64,000 bases of DNA from Poa pratensis (GCA_947311845.1 CAMZMU010000041.1:118320100-118384099); one strand, 5' to 3'; positions 33,907-46,597 are shown, counted from the first letter of the stretch. Program-made: numbers and translations. Notes: generated from the sequence alone by a model not told the origin.

Positions 33907-35700
33907 TAGTCTAAGTAAAATATAAGTGTGAGTGGGCTGAGCCCAAGCCTACATCCTACATGACTAGTAAACAAACATATAACATGGGCCTTTGGACCAG
34001 CAGGCTGTTTTCTCAGCCTGTTATCCTTCTGAATTTGTATAGGCGGAGTACAAACTACAATCACATCTTCTTAAATTTCCTAAGTTTAGTTCAAAAATAA
34101 GTTTACTGAATAAATCCTTGGCGCCTGCAGGTGAGCATGGAATCGCCTGATTTATACTCCATTAATGTTGTTTTGCTATGCTTATCTTTGGCTTTTTGTG
34201 TGTGCTCTTTTGTAAGAGGAGTTCCTCAAAATGCATTATCAGACTTCTGTCTCTTTAGAGTCGAGAAGTCTTTCCTCTAATATCAACATGCACGTGTAAC
34301 ACATATTTGTGATTTCTAAGGAGTTCTTCCATACTAAAATAATAGGTGAACTGTACACTTATGCCAAGAAAATGGAATTATACGTGACGTTTAAGTAAGT
34401 CTACACTTTTAACAGATTTCCGCCCTTTCATGCACCTGTTTTTAAGCGTCCCTTTTAAGGGCCTGTTAGAAATGTACGTTGAATGGTTAATTTGATGGAT
34501 TATTTTTCAAAAGGGATTTGTGGCCTAGTGTGGTTCCCGCAGCATCCAAAAGTGTCTGTTTGAGAGTACACAACAATTGATATCGTTACAACTTTTGTTT
34601 TAATCCTTCGCTTTTGCTCCAGAGGGAAAGGACATTCTTAATTGCTTGACTAGCTTAATGGAAGGAGCTAACAAATACAGTTGGAGCTAACTAAAGCTGT
34701 TGTGATATGAACACATAGCCTTGGCAGGGAAGAATCGGCGGGTCATATGACACCTTGATCGATCAATAAGTAGGGGATGCTTACAGTTCATAGGACCTGA
34801 CAGCCAACACAATTTGATAGGACAAGCACTGTTAATGGAGTACTTGGCGTGCTACGGTGCTAGCCACGTTAGAGAAAAAGAACCGAAAATTACACTAAAG
34901 TAACATGTCCACGATAGTAATTAACCTAATTTCTCGACGTGATCAGAAACCGCACATTTAGGCAAGAAATTTCAGCTGCAGTAGCTTGACATAGAAATGT
35001 TTTCCATGGTGAAGTGTTTAGTGATGAATCATCGGGTGCAGTTGGTAAATTAGGGGGATCTTTCAGTAAGATTTCACTCTTCCACTTAGCGTCGTGACAA
35101 TGAAATCGAACTCGAAGGACAGTGCTATGGCGAGACCGTCCGCGCGCCCTAGCGTATTTGCTACTGCCTGCCCTCCTCCCATCTCTTCCTCCAGATTTTC
35201 GCCCCACAGACCTGGTGCTCGACGAACTACACTTCGTCCCCAATTCGGCTCATTTGACCGTTCACTGCTGTCAGAAATGACCATGCTCGGATACCGCTGA
35301 CAAATTAAGCATTTCCTCTAAAGCCATGAGCTATGTGAAGCCCTTGCTTCACCTCCTTTGAAGCTCTCCTCCTCAAGCTGAGTGCATTAGATGGATACCA
35401 ATTGTTCGCTCCATCCCTATGACCAAAGAACGGAACTGCAGGCCCTAGCTTTATTCAGATTTTCGAACAAACAATGAAAATTCAAAAACGAACCTAAGAG
35501 CAATAATGTCAAGGACGATCGAGCTAGCACCAGCAGTGATTAATCCAACTGATCGCGCACACACTTTAATCCAACTGCCAACTACCTGCCGGGACGGCCA
35601 ACAAACTGATCGTCCTTACACGCCATGCACCTCCCTACTAATACCCCTCCAACCCAACTCGTCCCTCCCACCATCGCTCTCCACTACCCTTAGCAGCAGC
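33907..35700. other. Upstream region of LTP4, no clear gene
   Basis: Non-coding in appearance. A minus-strand frame of 105 codons at 34926-35243 has no recognised domain and overlaps another frame, so it is not called. The last 180 bases are C-rich leader-like sequence before LTP4; no clear TATA box was found. Confidence 0.45.
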
Positions 35701-35738
35701 AGCAGCTTAACGATCTGAAGCACGCAGTGAGATCATCG

Positions 35739-36188
35739 ATGGCAGCTAACAGCAAAGCCACCGCCTTCATCGCCATTGCCGCCTTGCTGGTGGTGCTCAT
35801 GGCGGCGGGGGAGGTGTCAGCAGCCGTGACGTGCGGTCAGGTGGGAACGTCGATCTCGCCGTGCGTACCTTACGGGACGGGGAAGGCCGCCGCGCCGTCG
35901 CAGGCGTGCTGCACCGGCGTGAAGGGCCTCAGCGGGATGGCCAGCACGAGCGCCGACCGGCAGGCGGTGTGCCGCTGCCTCAAGAGCCTCGCCGGCACCG
36001 TCAAGTCTGTCAACCTCGGCGCCGTCGCCGGCCTGCCAGGGAAGTGTGGCGTCAGCGTGCCCTTCCCGATCAGCATGTCCACCGACTGCAACAAGTAATT
36101 TACTTAACTCTTTTCTCGATCTCTCACATTTTCTTCTTGCTAAATTCCTCACTTTTTTGTTCTTAAAATGCGATGCAGGGTTAACTAG
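35739..36188 (+). CDS. Type 1 non-specific lipid transfer protein with intron near the stop (LTP4 here)
   Basis: Exon 1 is 35739-36094 and exon 2 is 36179-36188. The intron (GTAATT...ATGCAG) splits the Lys codon three codons before the end, so the C-terminus is DCNKVN, 121 aa in total. The start is the ATG at 35739 (ATCGATGGCAG); the frame is open upstream but has no earlier ATG. The signal peptide covers residues 1-28 (ends EVSA). Cysteine spacing is C-X9-C-X14-CC-X19-CXC-X22-C-X13-C. The first pentapeptide reads STSADR and the second PFPIS, with Phe in place of the usual Tyr. An intron at this place is common in plant type 1 LTP genes and is lacking in the three other copies, so LTP4 is the more ancestral-looking or distant paralogue. 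AAATAAAATG at about 36255 is a polyadenylation signal. Confidence 0.94.
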
Positions 36189-36389
36189 ATGGGCCGATCA
36201 ACGATTTCCTACGTGTACGTGTTCATGCATGGTTATGAAACACTATAAGAGATGAAATAAAATGTGCGTGTGTTCGTGTGTTGCACGTACACAGTATACG
36301 TACATATGTCGTGATACGTGCAGGTGTGTGGTAGCCGCTTTCGGTTGAACGCGGTCACTGTAATCTGCTACTCGGTATGTGCTATATGT

Positions 36390-36470
36390 TGCCTCCGCCC
36401 AAAATATAAAACGTTTTCATAGGTTATTTTAGTCTATCGAAACGTTATATATTTTGGAACAGAGGAGATA
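36390..36470. mobile_element. Short Stowaway-like MITE, about 80 bp
   Basis: GCCTCCGCCCAAAATATAAAACGTTTT pairs imperfectly with AAACGTTATATATTTTGGAACAGAGGAG. Ends and size fit the small Stowaway families. It lies in the 3' flank of LTP4. Confidence 0.75.
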
Positions 36471-36489
36471 GTCATGTTTCCCTGATTTG

Positions 36490-37480
36490 TCCGACAATAT
36501 ATTTCATATGGGTCAATTAATATATAATCTTTACTATTAAATTTGGATCGGTGACGTTACACCTTTCATATTGTCACACTTCTTTCAAATTTACACAGAA
36601 ACTCACCCCACGAATAACCTTTTGTCGAACTTCTCACACATCAGTAACATATTAGACCACCGCTTCTCAACAAATTACAACAATCTCGCCCAAAACCGGA
36701 AGTGAATCCATCTCACTGTATCGTTTTTTCGCGGCCTACTAGTGGGATCGACCACAGAGCAAAACAACCCCCCCCCCCCCCCCCCCATCAATGTACCAAT
36801 AAACCTCCGGAATTTTGGCCATCCTATCTGTTTTCTATGTGCCCATTCTGTGTACACTCAGTGCATGCCGTCCATCCGGAGCTTTGCGATTTGGTACCTT
36901 TAGGCTGAAACACAAATACCAAATATGGAAAACCCACCCCATAATACTCGCACCATGCTCGTACAAACAAGTAGTCGATGCCTTGTGATACACCGGTGAC
37001 ACGGCCACGTCGTCCACCACAAGGATCTCCGGCTTCGACTTCACGGGCCGTCACAACATACAACCACGGGACAAAATAGAACACCATCAAGGTGAGCAGC
37101 GTCACCCCGGGCGACCTTAGCATGTCGCATCACTGGCGGAGGCATCACATCCAAGAACGAGACGCGGAAGAATAGGGACACAAGGATGATATCAGGAGCT
37201 TGACAGCGATGAGCATCCCGACTCCCGAATTGGCGAGGAACTCAGCGAGGAAGTTGACGGGCGGAATTTGATGAATTATTGTTGTTTCACGGCGAGGAAG
37301 TAATGTGCAATCATGGCAAAGACGTATGTGCCAATGGGGCAACCCCTTGGCCCGGCCAGGGTGTCCGCGGTATTGCCTACTTTTCTTTTTAAAAAATACG
37401 GTCGCCCCTCTGTTTTCTATTAAAGATACCAAATAGTCTGATTACAAAAGAAAAATATAAGAAAAACAAAAAATAACTTT
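36490..37480. other. Unassigned sequence with poly-C tract
   Basis: This contains a C run (about 36769-36786) and minus-strand frames of up to 99 codons at 36824-37432 that change frame repeatedly. It could be the remnant of a membrane protein gene (one frame reads GTYVFAMIAHYFLAVK), but no family is recognised. Confidence 0.3.
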
Positions 37481-37489
37481 GAGCGGGAC

Positions 37490-37900
37490 TTTTTTTTTTT
37501 GAAATTGGAAAACATCCCTAGCCTCTGAATAGATTGATGCATACGGAGTCACTTGATTACGGGACAAGAGCCCAAGCAAACCCATATTGTCTCACAACGA
37601 CCATACTCGCTGAGACTGGAGCACCTGCAACATTACATCCCATCAGCAGAGAGCAATTGCACGTATGCAGGAAATCGGGAAAACATTTCTGGCCTCTACA
37701 TAGCGATCATACTTGTCGAGACTGGAGCACCTACGACATTACATCCCATCTGGGAGTAACTGTACGTATGCAGGAAAGCTGGAGCAAATAAAAACACTAC
37801 ATCTTATAAAGACTCAGCCGATAAACACATGAGACACCATCAGGGCAGATCTGGAATGGAACCAAACCAAGTTTCATCAACGGGACACAAAAGCATATAA
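37490..37900 (-). mobile_element. Retroposon 3' end (poly-T on this strand) with internal duplication
   Basis: The segment begins with a run of about ten T and then GAAATTGGAAAACATCCCTA, similar to the segment starting at 45222 (TTTTTTTTCGAAATGGAAGG). This suggests a minus-strand retroposon. Inside, GAGACTGGAGCACCTRCRAC recurs at 37612 and 37718, a tandem unit of about 106 bp. Confidence 0.5.
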
Positions 37901-38254
37901 AAAATCCTACGAATCCTAATGAATTATTATAATCCCGGGTCTCCAACCTCTATCCGCCCGGAACACCTCATTTGCTAATTCCTAGAACATTTTTTTCCGC
38001 ATCTCGGAACATCGCCTTTTTCCTGCTTTGTCTCCATAATTAACCAAGAGTTAAACCGGTGAGCAACAAGATGCACAAATACAACCATCCCTTCCAGGAC
38101 CCTTTCCCGTTTCGAGAACTCGTGGCTCCTTGATTAGTCGGTACTCGTGTCCACCCTCCCTCACTAGAGCTCTAAGGGTCCTCTGCGCGACATTGCTTTT
38201 GATCTTGCTGAGTTTCTAGGACACGGCTAAGGATCGGAAAAACAAACATCGGTT

Positions 38255-40865
38255 TTTACTCCCCATTTTGATAACAATTGCCATTTATCTGTTCGATTTC
38301 TTCGAGTAAACCCACTCGCTTTCAGGTGGCGAAGTGGCCCTACGCTCTGACGCCCGCGATTAGCTGGCGAAGTCGGTGTGCCGCGATGCGGCGTACTAGA
38401 ATCAAAGAGGGAGACGAGAACTCATGTTTCTTCCACGCTCGGGCTTTGCAGCGGCTGCGTCGGAATCAGGTCCGCGAGCTCGCCGTGGAAGGGGAAATCG
38501 TCGTCACCCACAACGACAAAGTTGTTGCCCTCCATGCTTTCTACACCGAGCTTCTGGGCTGGCCCAGGTCCACCAACTGGGCCTTCTACCTTGGCGGGCT
38601 CTACCGCGGTGCACCACGGGTGGACAGTATGCTCTCCCGGCACATTTTGAGCCCAAGGAAATCCAAGCGGCTGTGGATTGGGATGGACCGGGCCAGCGTC
38701 CCCGGTTCTGATGGGCTGGGCCCCATCCTTCTACCAGGCTGCTTGGCCCACTGTTCTCCCCACCATGTTTCGCCTTTTCGCGGCCGTCCACGCGTGCGAC
38801 GCGAACCTTGGGGCCATCAATCGGGCCCATGTGGTTCTGCTTCCCAAGGCTGAGGGGATCCTCTCACCAAGCTCCTTCCGACTCGTCTCGCTTTAGAACT
38901 GTTCCATCAAGATGGTTGGCAAAATCCAAATCTCCAGATTGCAGTCGCAGATCAAACTGGGTTCCTCTCTAGACGTAGTATCTCTGAAACGTTCGTGTTT
39001 GCATCTGAATTGGTGCAGTGTTGTTTCAAGAGAAAAAGCTCCAACCCTTGTCCTCAAATTGGATTTCGCGAAAGCTTTTGATTCCATTGACTGGCAGAGT
39101 CTCCAAGCCTATTGGATGGACATGATCCTCACCTAGTTGCAATCTGTCGTCCTCCTTAACGGTATCCCGGGGCCATGGATTGACTTCAAGTGCGGGCTCC
39201 GTCAGGGTGATTTCGCAACTGATGATATCGTCCAAATTCAGGCTGCTCTCGCGTGTCAGATCAAAGGTTTCCCCAAACCTATCTGGGACTGCCCCTAAAA
39301 AAAGAAATTGACTCTATTGCATTTTGCTCCCTTGATTGCAAAAGAAGATAAATATATCTCCGGATTGAATGTAGTGATGCTCTCTTCTGGAGGGCGTGTG
39401 ATCTTGATAAATGCAGTCCAGGATGCCCTCCCCACCTTTGCAATGGGCGCGCTCGAGCTGCCTCCCATTCTGCTTCCGCTCATAGAGGGGGCACACCGGT
39501 CTTTTCTCAGGGATGTGAAGGATCGCCGTGCCAACAGCGCACGGTGTCTTGTGGCATGGTCAGATATATGCCGCCCCAAGAATGAAGGCGGCTTCAGGAT
39601 CAGGAACTTGGCCACCAAAAACGAGTGCTCATAGCTCAAGCTGGTCCACCGCCTTCACTCCTAGGTCCACGCCCCATGGCCGCAGTGGGCATGGAACTCC
39701 TGCTCTGGCAAAGGATCGGCACGGCAGTACAGGAAACACCTAGCGACGCTCGAAACGCTCTACAGAGGGATCTCGCGTGTCTCGGGGGATGGCTGCCACG
39801 CTACCTTTTGGGTGGACACCTGGTTGGGGGAGGAGCCGCTATGCCTGAGTTTTCCCGCACTCTTCCCCCACGCCAAAAACCCAGCCGCCACGGTGCATGA
39901 TGTCCTTGTCCCTGATATGCGTCGCGCCCTCATGCTAACACTCAACGCTGCTGGTGATGGGCAATTCGCCGCCCTCACAGCTCTGCTGGATGGCATGACC
40001 CCTACTGACGCCTTGGATTGCTGGATCCTAACACGACCCCCCAGGTGACCACTCAAAAAAATTGGGTGAGTCCCCTCACATCACCTCATGAAGTTCATCA
40101 ACCTATATATGGAACCTAACTCGAGGCATGCAACTACTCCTAAAGAGAGATTCCGTCTCACGGAAGTGGGCAACATTAGTGTTCTACTCAATGGCTTCGG
40201 CATACAAACGGCAATTCGGAGGATCACACACGCCTTTCAAGGTCAAGAAAATCTGGAACGCACACATCAAACCAAAATGCAAATTATGTGTGTGGCTTCT
40301 AGCACACGAAAAAATTCGGACAAACGACAACCTTGCCTTGCGAAGATGCCCGCACAACCCTATTTGCAAGGGATATCATTTGACCTTTCCTTTTTCATTG
40401 ATATTCAAGTTTGCCATATCCATCCCGAGATGGTCGTACATCTTTGTCACGAATGCTCCCTCATAGTGTTGCATTTTGGGACTCCGTACACGCTTCGACC
40501 AACCACACAGTGTCTTTTGCTAGAACGACAGTTCAGTATTTTGATCTAATGCCTACATTGCACATCTTCCAAAGAGTGAGAAGAAGGTTGCTAGTATTAC
40601 CATAACATACATCATTTTGGAGGGTGGATGGAGATAAATAGGAGAGTTTGTGAAATGAAGTTCTTCCATTGATTGATGTACCGGGGGCTTATCCGCGTTG
40701 AGATTGAGATAGGGCATATGCTTTCACGGATGATCTTGGAGGCCGGACACCTTTGTAGTTCCTTGGCGGCATCCCTATCTATCGTGCCGCTTGTAAGGCG
40801 ATCTTGTAAATATTGTTCTCCCTTCTAATCGAGTGACATAGCGTGTGCTCATTTCCTAAAAAACG
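38255..40865 (+). mobile_element. Decayed LINE of a second family
   Basis: Frames in order give IKEGDENSCFFHARALQRLR, then ASVPGSDGLGPILL / GLGPSFYQAAWPTVLP (RT fingers), LVLKLDFAKAFDSIDWQSLQ, then CGLRQGD, then LSSGGRVILINAVQDALP, DICRPKNEGGFRIRNLATKN and TWLGEEPLCLSFPALFP. A zinc-binding RVT region follows (FKVKKIWNAHIKPKCKLCVW). Many stops and frameshifts occur. The 3' end is near CCTAAAAAACGG at about 40855-40866. The sequence is only distantly related to the two LINEs near LTP1 and LTP2. Confidence 0.88.
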
Positions 40866-41638
40866 GTAGAGTGCATACATGGATCTCACTGAAACTCTGA
40901 CAGTGGAGATAGGACCGGTGCATGGGATCTTAGCCGCAGGCTTCTCAACTAATATTGCATTAGTGACGGAATATTAGGAGGAAACGGGACAAGGAAAGTA
41001 GGTCCAACTGCTTCCTTTCTTGGCTACACGTTTTGGCAAAGAATCAAAACAAGCCCCTTTCACACCGACTGCATGTACGTTATTGGAAATTAAACCACAG
41101 AACCGATTTTCTAAATTGGATGGTTGAATTTACCACAAAAGTAATTTACATATCCATTAGACTCGAGGTTCTGGATATACCTCACACTAGGACAGTAATT
41201 CTCTTGGGTGACTGGTGAAATGTATGCACATCACTAGCTAGACATCTGTGAATCTGTGATAACACTCTCGTCGATCGATTTGAGGTATTATACTCGATGT
41301 TTTTAGAGATTTATAATCAGCGAAATCCAACAGAGGAACTCTCTTGATTTCTTAATGTGTCGACTTGGTAGCTTAGATAGGTTTAGCATCTCTTACACGA
41401 AAAGCATATACTGTATAAAGGAGACTAGCGAAGTTGCACTCAGAGCTTTCACTTTCACTTTCGCAGCTGTGACACGAAAAAAGAAAAGGAGGAGATGTCT
41501 CGATTCCCATGTACACACGATCAAATCCCATACAAGAACACTCTCTTGATTTCTTCCTGAGAACAGCACACACGCGCGCGCCAATCCATCAGCACTTCAG
41601 CGGCTAGCTAGCTCAGCTGGTACGTGCGTACGTGCACC

Positions 41639-42184
41639 ATGCGGCGGCTCAGCGACACCGAGGAGGCCAGGCCGCTGGTTACCCCCGCGGCGGCGGCTGC
41701 GGCGGGAGGAGGCGTTGGCGGCACCCTGACGTCGCCGGCCGCCGCGGGGAGCAACGACAGCTTCGACGCCAACATGGTGATCATCCTGGCCGCGCTGCTC
41801 TGCGTCCTCATCTGCGCGCTCGGCCTCAACTCCGTCATCCGATGCGTGCTCCACTGCGGCCGCCGCCTCGCGCCGTCCACGGCGGCGATGACTACCACGA
41901 CCACGTCAGTGCACGCGCAGCAGGCGGGGCTGAAAAGGAAAGCGCTGAGGAGGATACCCGTTGAGGTGTACGGTGGAGCCAGCGCCCTCCAGGCCACGGC
42001 CACGGAGTGCGCCATCTGCCTCGGTGAGTTCGCCGACGGCGAGAAGGTGCGCGTGCTCCCGCGGTGTCACCACGGCTTCCACGTCCGCTGCATCGACATG
42101 TGGCTCGCCAAGCACACCTCATGCCCCAACTGCCGGGCCTCGCTCGCAGAGGACGTCGCTGCGGGCGCCGCTGGAGGGAGATAG
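41639..42184 (+). CDS. ATL-type RING-H2 E3 ubiquitin ligase, membrane-anchored
   Basis: This protein of 181 aa transfers ubiquitin to membrane-proximal targets. The start is ATG 41639 (CACCATGCGGCGG). The N-terminus is Ala/Gly-rich, followed by one hydrophobic segment ([20 protein letters not shown], residues about 46-65). A linker contains the ATL GLD-like stretch ([12 protein letters not shown]). The RING-H2 finger is complete: C-X2-C-X14-C-X-H-X3-H-X2-C-X10-C-X2-C, with the diagnostic Pro before the third Cys (LPRCHHGFH) and the Trp in DMWLAKH that contacts the E2. It has no intron, as is usual for ATL genes. A TGTATAAAG box lies about 230 bases upstream. The target is unknown; relatives act in defence and hormone responses. 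Confidence 0.95.
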   Translation: MRRLSDTEEARPLVTPAAAAAAGGGVGGTLTSPAAAGSNDSFDANMVIILAALLCVLICALGLNSVIRCVLHCGRRLAPSTAAMTTTTTSVHAQQAGLKRKALRRIPVEVYGGASALQATATECAICLGEFADGEKVRVLPRCHHGFHVRCIDMWLAKHTSCPNCRASLAEDVAAGAAGGR

Positions 42185-42189
42185 CGCCG

Positions 42190-43900
42190 GACTTGGCACG
42201 GGTTTGTCATTTCTTGTAGATAGGGGGACTAAAGTGAAACGTTACATTACTGCTTTGTTTCCTAAATCCTAACTAACGTTGCCGTTTGGTGTATTTTTTG
42301 TTTTTGTATGGTGGTACATGTAAATTGGTTTCACATTTACGAGGATACAAGGGGCTTGATGCAGATGTTTCTTGTGTCATTGTCATATTGGGCTGGAGAA
42401 TATGATTTTTTTTGTCATCATTCTTATTCCATTTATATACCTTTTAAAGATTATTCGATCTTCTCTTTTTTGTGTTCCAAGATGAGTAGTATTTAGCCAC
42501 TCTTTTGGTTGCTCAACAGCCAATACTTTCCCAATGGGCATGTGTCTTTTTCTCAAATGGTGGTTAGTGATAGTTCCAATCCCGTTATCTTCGCCCTCCA
42601 TATGAGTAGTACTCCAGTAGCTCTACCCCTATCCATAATAAAGATACTGATTTTTCGTCCAAATAATAATTTACACATAATAATGTATTCTTTGGGAAAA
42701 TACAATAATGTGTATGAATGACATTAACACGTTTGGACAAAAATACGCAAAGATTGGAAAACACTTTATTTCAAATAGCTTTTACTTTTTTTCGTTATAA
42801 GGACAAGCCGAAGCTCCCCAAACTGTGGGCTATAATTCATTGAACATTTCATCTACATGAAACAGTGCAATCAAATAACTCATTGAACATTTTAGAAACC
42901 ATCAATACATATAGTAGACATTGGTTACTATACGCAGGTTACAAATGAGAAAGATCAACAAAGAACATAATACTCTTGGTTACATCTTTGTATCCGCGAT
43001 GTGTTTCGAACGATATATTTAGCTGCCAATGTCTTCCCAAAACGCTGGCAGTTGGCCCTTATAGTTCCTAAATCTGTTCATAGTCTTCAGCTTAGTCTTT
43101 GTGTCACCAGAGTGATTTTTGGCCGCACGTACAAGACACTATTAACTAAAAAATATCTTATGCAGTGGATCAAAACATCACAGGTACGACAGGTTGGAGG
43201 AAAATTTTGTGAAATCAGCTTGTGGACTGCATTGTGTCATTGTGTGAGTCCTCTGTGTTTAAGTATAAATAAATAAATAAGTTTGTTATTTCGTTAGAGC
43301 AATACTGATGGATTATGTTGAATGAACATATATATGTAGATTTACTCTTTCAAAAGCACGAAAGGGACGTGCATGCATGAGAGAGAGAAACACTTAACCC
43401 CCTCCGTGATCATGCCCTGCTATTTAGAAAAGATGTCACCTCATGACACTGCACGCTAGTTTGAATATGGACTTCTTCGCTGTTGTTGCCAGATCGTCAG
43501 CTACACGTAGTGACGGACAACCGGATGAATTTCCAGCCACAAGATGTCCGTGAGAAAGAGAGAGATCTTGATACTCTCGTTTTAGCACGAACTCTATTGC
43601 TGCTGGGCGGAAGGACGGAAAGCCTTGAACTGAAAGATAAACTCCATCGGAGTTCGATAAATGAGAAGTTGTTGAATGCCAGTGTTAGAACATGAACATA
43701 GAATCACTGAGAACATAAACACAGAAAAGCTATAACTAAATAAGTGGACTTATCCACAAGACGAATCCTTAGTCGCACTTAGGAGGGAGGGGCAAAGCAA
43801 TTCGGTCATGCACAACCTCGCACACCTTCCCTCTTGCTAACAACATGTGCCAAAATCGCAACCACACCTTGTGGTACTGTGTCACAAAAATAAGATCTGA
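42190..43900. other. Intergenic sequence downstream of the RING gene
   Basis: AT-rich; no supported gene, RNA or terminal repeat. The first 200 bases probably include the RING gene's 3' UTR. Confidence 0.5.
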
Positions 43901-44288
43901 GGCTAGCTAGAGTTAAATGCGAAAACATCTTAAAAATACAACACACAAGATTAGAAAAATTTATTCAACACATACATCCAGTCCAACACAAGAACTTGTG
44001 CAACATAAATAACTAATTAAGCAAACGGTACATGTATTTGTAGCAAAAAGGGCATACGAGGGTCATATATAATATTAAAGTTGTACCTAAAAAGAGGCTA
44101 GCTAGAATTAAATCTGAAAAACATCTTAACAATAAAACACAAGATTGGAAAAATATATTCAACACATGCATCCAGTCCAACACAAAAACTTGTGAAATAA
44201 AATTAACTAATTAAGCAAACAGTACATGTATTTGTAGCAAAAAAGGCATACGAGAATCATAAAATATTAAAGTTATACCTAAAATGAG
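43901..44288. repeat. 195-bp tandem duplication
   Basis: Two adjacent diverged copies (43901-44095 and 44096-44288) start GGCTAGCTAGA. They share CATCCAGTCCAACACAA and AACTAATTAAGCAAACRGTA. Confidence 0.9.
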
Positions 44289-44779
44289 ATCCAACACATG
44301 TTGCGGTGCAATACAACAAAATATACTGGAACCAAACATATCTAAACATATGGATCCGTTCTATAACCTGTTAAAATAGTCTAGACCATGAATATTAAAA
44401 CCAAAGTAATTAGATCCGGTCTTGCTATTGGTGCTAATAAAACTAGATCAGCCATAAAAGTATATAAGCATGTGCATGTAAGAGAATTCCTTCCATAAAG
44501 GACGAGGACGAGCCGATGCACAACACATGCGACATTCCACCCAAAGTACGATGATGTCGCCACGGGGGAGGGCGAGGCCGAGCCGGCGTGACAGGAGGCA
44601 TCCACGCCACCTCCGTCCATGGATCTGCACGTGATAATGACATAATTGACAGAAAAGCGGGAGAGATCTAGCCTTTCTACTCTCGACCAGGTGAGCATGT
44701 GTGTTCCAAAAATGGGGAGGCGACTGTCGAGTGAAGTAAGACCGGACGGGCTTCTGCTCCAAATTTATACAAGTGACAA

Positions 44780-45191
44780 AATAGGGTTGAGAATAAATGG
44801 GCTCCAAATGGGCCTAAAATTCGCGCACGGTTTATGTGTGTCAAACCGTGTGAATTGTCTAATATTCGCACATGGTTTTATTATTCCAATCGTGTGCATA
44901 CATATTCCGAAGTGGTACATAGATCTCTACTTTATATAGACACGGGTTCAGCTCACACGGTTATAGCAAACAAAAGGTGCGCGATGGTCGACCACTGTGC
45001 ACACGATTTTAGTTTTCCGATCGTGTGTGGTATGTAGCATATGGTTTAAAATCTAAAAGCGTATGCGAATATTTGGCCGTCGAACGCTCTTCGAAGCCTC
45101 GCACATGGTTTTAGTGTCGAAGGGGATAACGCACACGGAAGGTGGTTCCCGTGTGCGATTGAGGTCTTAAATTGCCCGATCTGCACTAGTG
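44780..45191. mobile_element. Right terminus of another CACTA family with subterminal repeats
   Basis: The sequence ends GCCCGATCTGCACTAGTG at 45191; from the outside it begins CACTAGTGCAGATCGGGC. Inside are repeated CGCACACGG/CCGTGTG and TCGTGTG motifs in both orientations (44825-45165), the expected subterminal architecture. No matching left end was found, so the element is truncated or its left end is degenerate. Confidence 0.65.
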
Positions 45192-45221
45192 ACATGCTTA
45201 TAATTTTTTTATCAAAATATG

Positions 45222-46010
45222 TTTTTTTTTCGAAATGGAAGGTGTACCCTCAGCCTGAATCCAAAGATGCACACATCCGTTTCATTAGATTATTCAACAA
45301 AGCCTTACAAGAGTAATACAAAGATCAACCCGAAAGGAAGCCACCAACCCTAGCGACGGCTCGCTACACCTACACCACTGAAGAAGGGGGTGGCCAAGAA
45401 CAGGGCCATGTGCCCTGACAACACACCAACGCGCATCATCAAAAGACCGAAGGCCACACCAAGCTGCCAGTTAGCGAGCAAGAGGCACAACCGGTCCAGC
45501 AGAGCCTCAGCAGCACCGATGCACACACTACAGATGTCGTCGCCGCCGTCTTCCTCTAACCCATAGTCATCTGTAGAACAGGGACCAAAGCATTAGCCTT
45601 GTCAGGCCAGCCATCGACGCCGCTGCGGTGCCAGACAGCTCCATCACCCTGCACACGTTCATCGTCACGTGTCCACCGCTGAGACCCGCTGCGCCATGAC
45701 GGCGACACCAGCGTCGGCCTTGCGGTAGATGTAACATCACTCCTCCTCTTGTCCGCTCCAACCAGCACCTAGCACCTGCTCGAAAACGATGCCCCCAGGA
45801 GGGAGAACGACAACGAAGGAGCCGTCATCGTCCAATCCGGGAGACCTAGATCTAGGGTTTCCCCCGGAACATCCCGAGCGTGGAGACCTGCAAAGACAAT
45901 GGCTCGAGAAGGGAACGACGTCAGAGACGCCGCCATCGTCCGTCAAGACCGCAGTTGGCACGATTTCCACCGACGTCGCGTCGCCCCGATCTCGAAATAT
46001 GTAAATGTCT
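45222..46010 (-). mobile_element. Retroposon-like sequence, poly-T head
   Basis: It begins with a T run and CGAAATGGAAGGTG, related to 37490. It continues with GC-rich non-coding sequence (GAACGACGTCAGAGACGCCGCC) up to about 46005. A minus-strand insertion with its 3' poly-A at the left is the simplest reading. No coding domain is recognised. Confidence 0.45.
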
Positions 46011-46597
46011 TGTTTGAATTTTTTTTAAACTGTTATTACTAGAGCTTGAGGAGCAAAAACATTTTTTTATATGTACACAAGCATGCATAAACCACTTTAC
46101 TGAAGATATTTAAACCGAAGCCCGCTGAGTCAAACTTCAAATAAGTATAAAGCTCTACAAAATAGCAGAAAGAGAAGGCTTTATTAAAAGGCTGCGCAAG
46201 ATGCCAGGCCAAAATGCGGCAAATATTCACACTCTTTCTCTCCGTATATACCATCATTCTGTTCTTGAAGAAATTCTCTTGTCGTTTTGCGCTCATCACC
46301 TAGAACTTACAAGTTGGAGCCAGCGGCAAGTAGCTACCAGTACAACCTTTGAGCACAATGGATACTGGAACAGATTCCACCTCCACTCTTATCATCTTGA
46401 ATTCTTAGCAATAGCAGGTAAAGTTCAAATGTGGTATGGTCTTTGCGTTGCTCATGAGCTCTTTCGTTCTAGCCAGCTAGTGCCACTCAGAGTCTAAGTA
46501 TCTTGTCCTTGTACCACTTTAATTTGGTAAAAAAAAGGTGTCTTCCCTTGCGGTGATCGAGATGAGTCGTGTTTGTACATTTTGTAGGATAAATTTA

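Noticed and set aside
34926..35243. Minus-strand 105-codon frame upstream of LTP4
   Set aside because: No domain, overlapped by another frame, Ser/Arg-rich; not enough to call.
35727..35738. Upstream extension of the LTP4 frame (GTG start)
   Set aside because: The codon is GTG, not ATG; the ATG at 35739 gives a normal 28-residue signal peptide.
36824..37432. Possible membrane-protein gene remnant on the minus strand
   Set aside because: Frames change repeatedly, no splice-consistent model and no recognised family; kept only as an unassigned stretch.
41608..42115. Several open frames on both strands over the RING gene
   Set aside because: GC-rich shadows; only the plus frame has the RING-H2 motif and a good start context.
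43901..44288. CRISPR-like array
   Set aside because: Two long tandem copies in a plant nuclear context, not short repeats with unique spacers.
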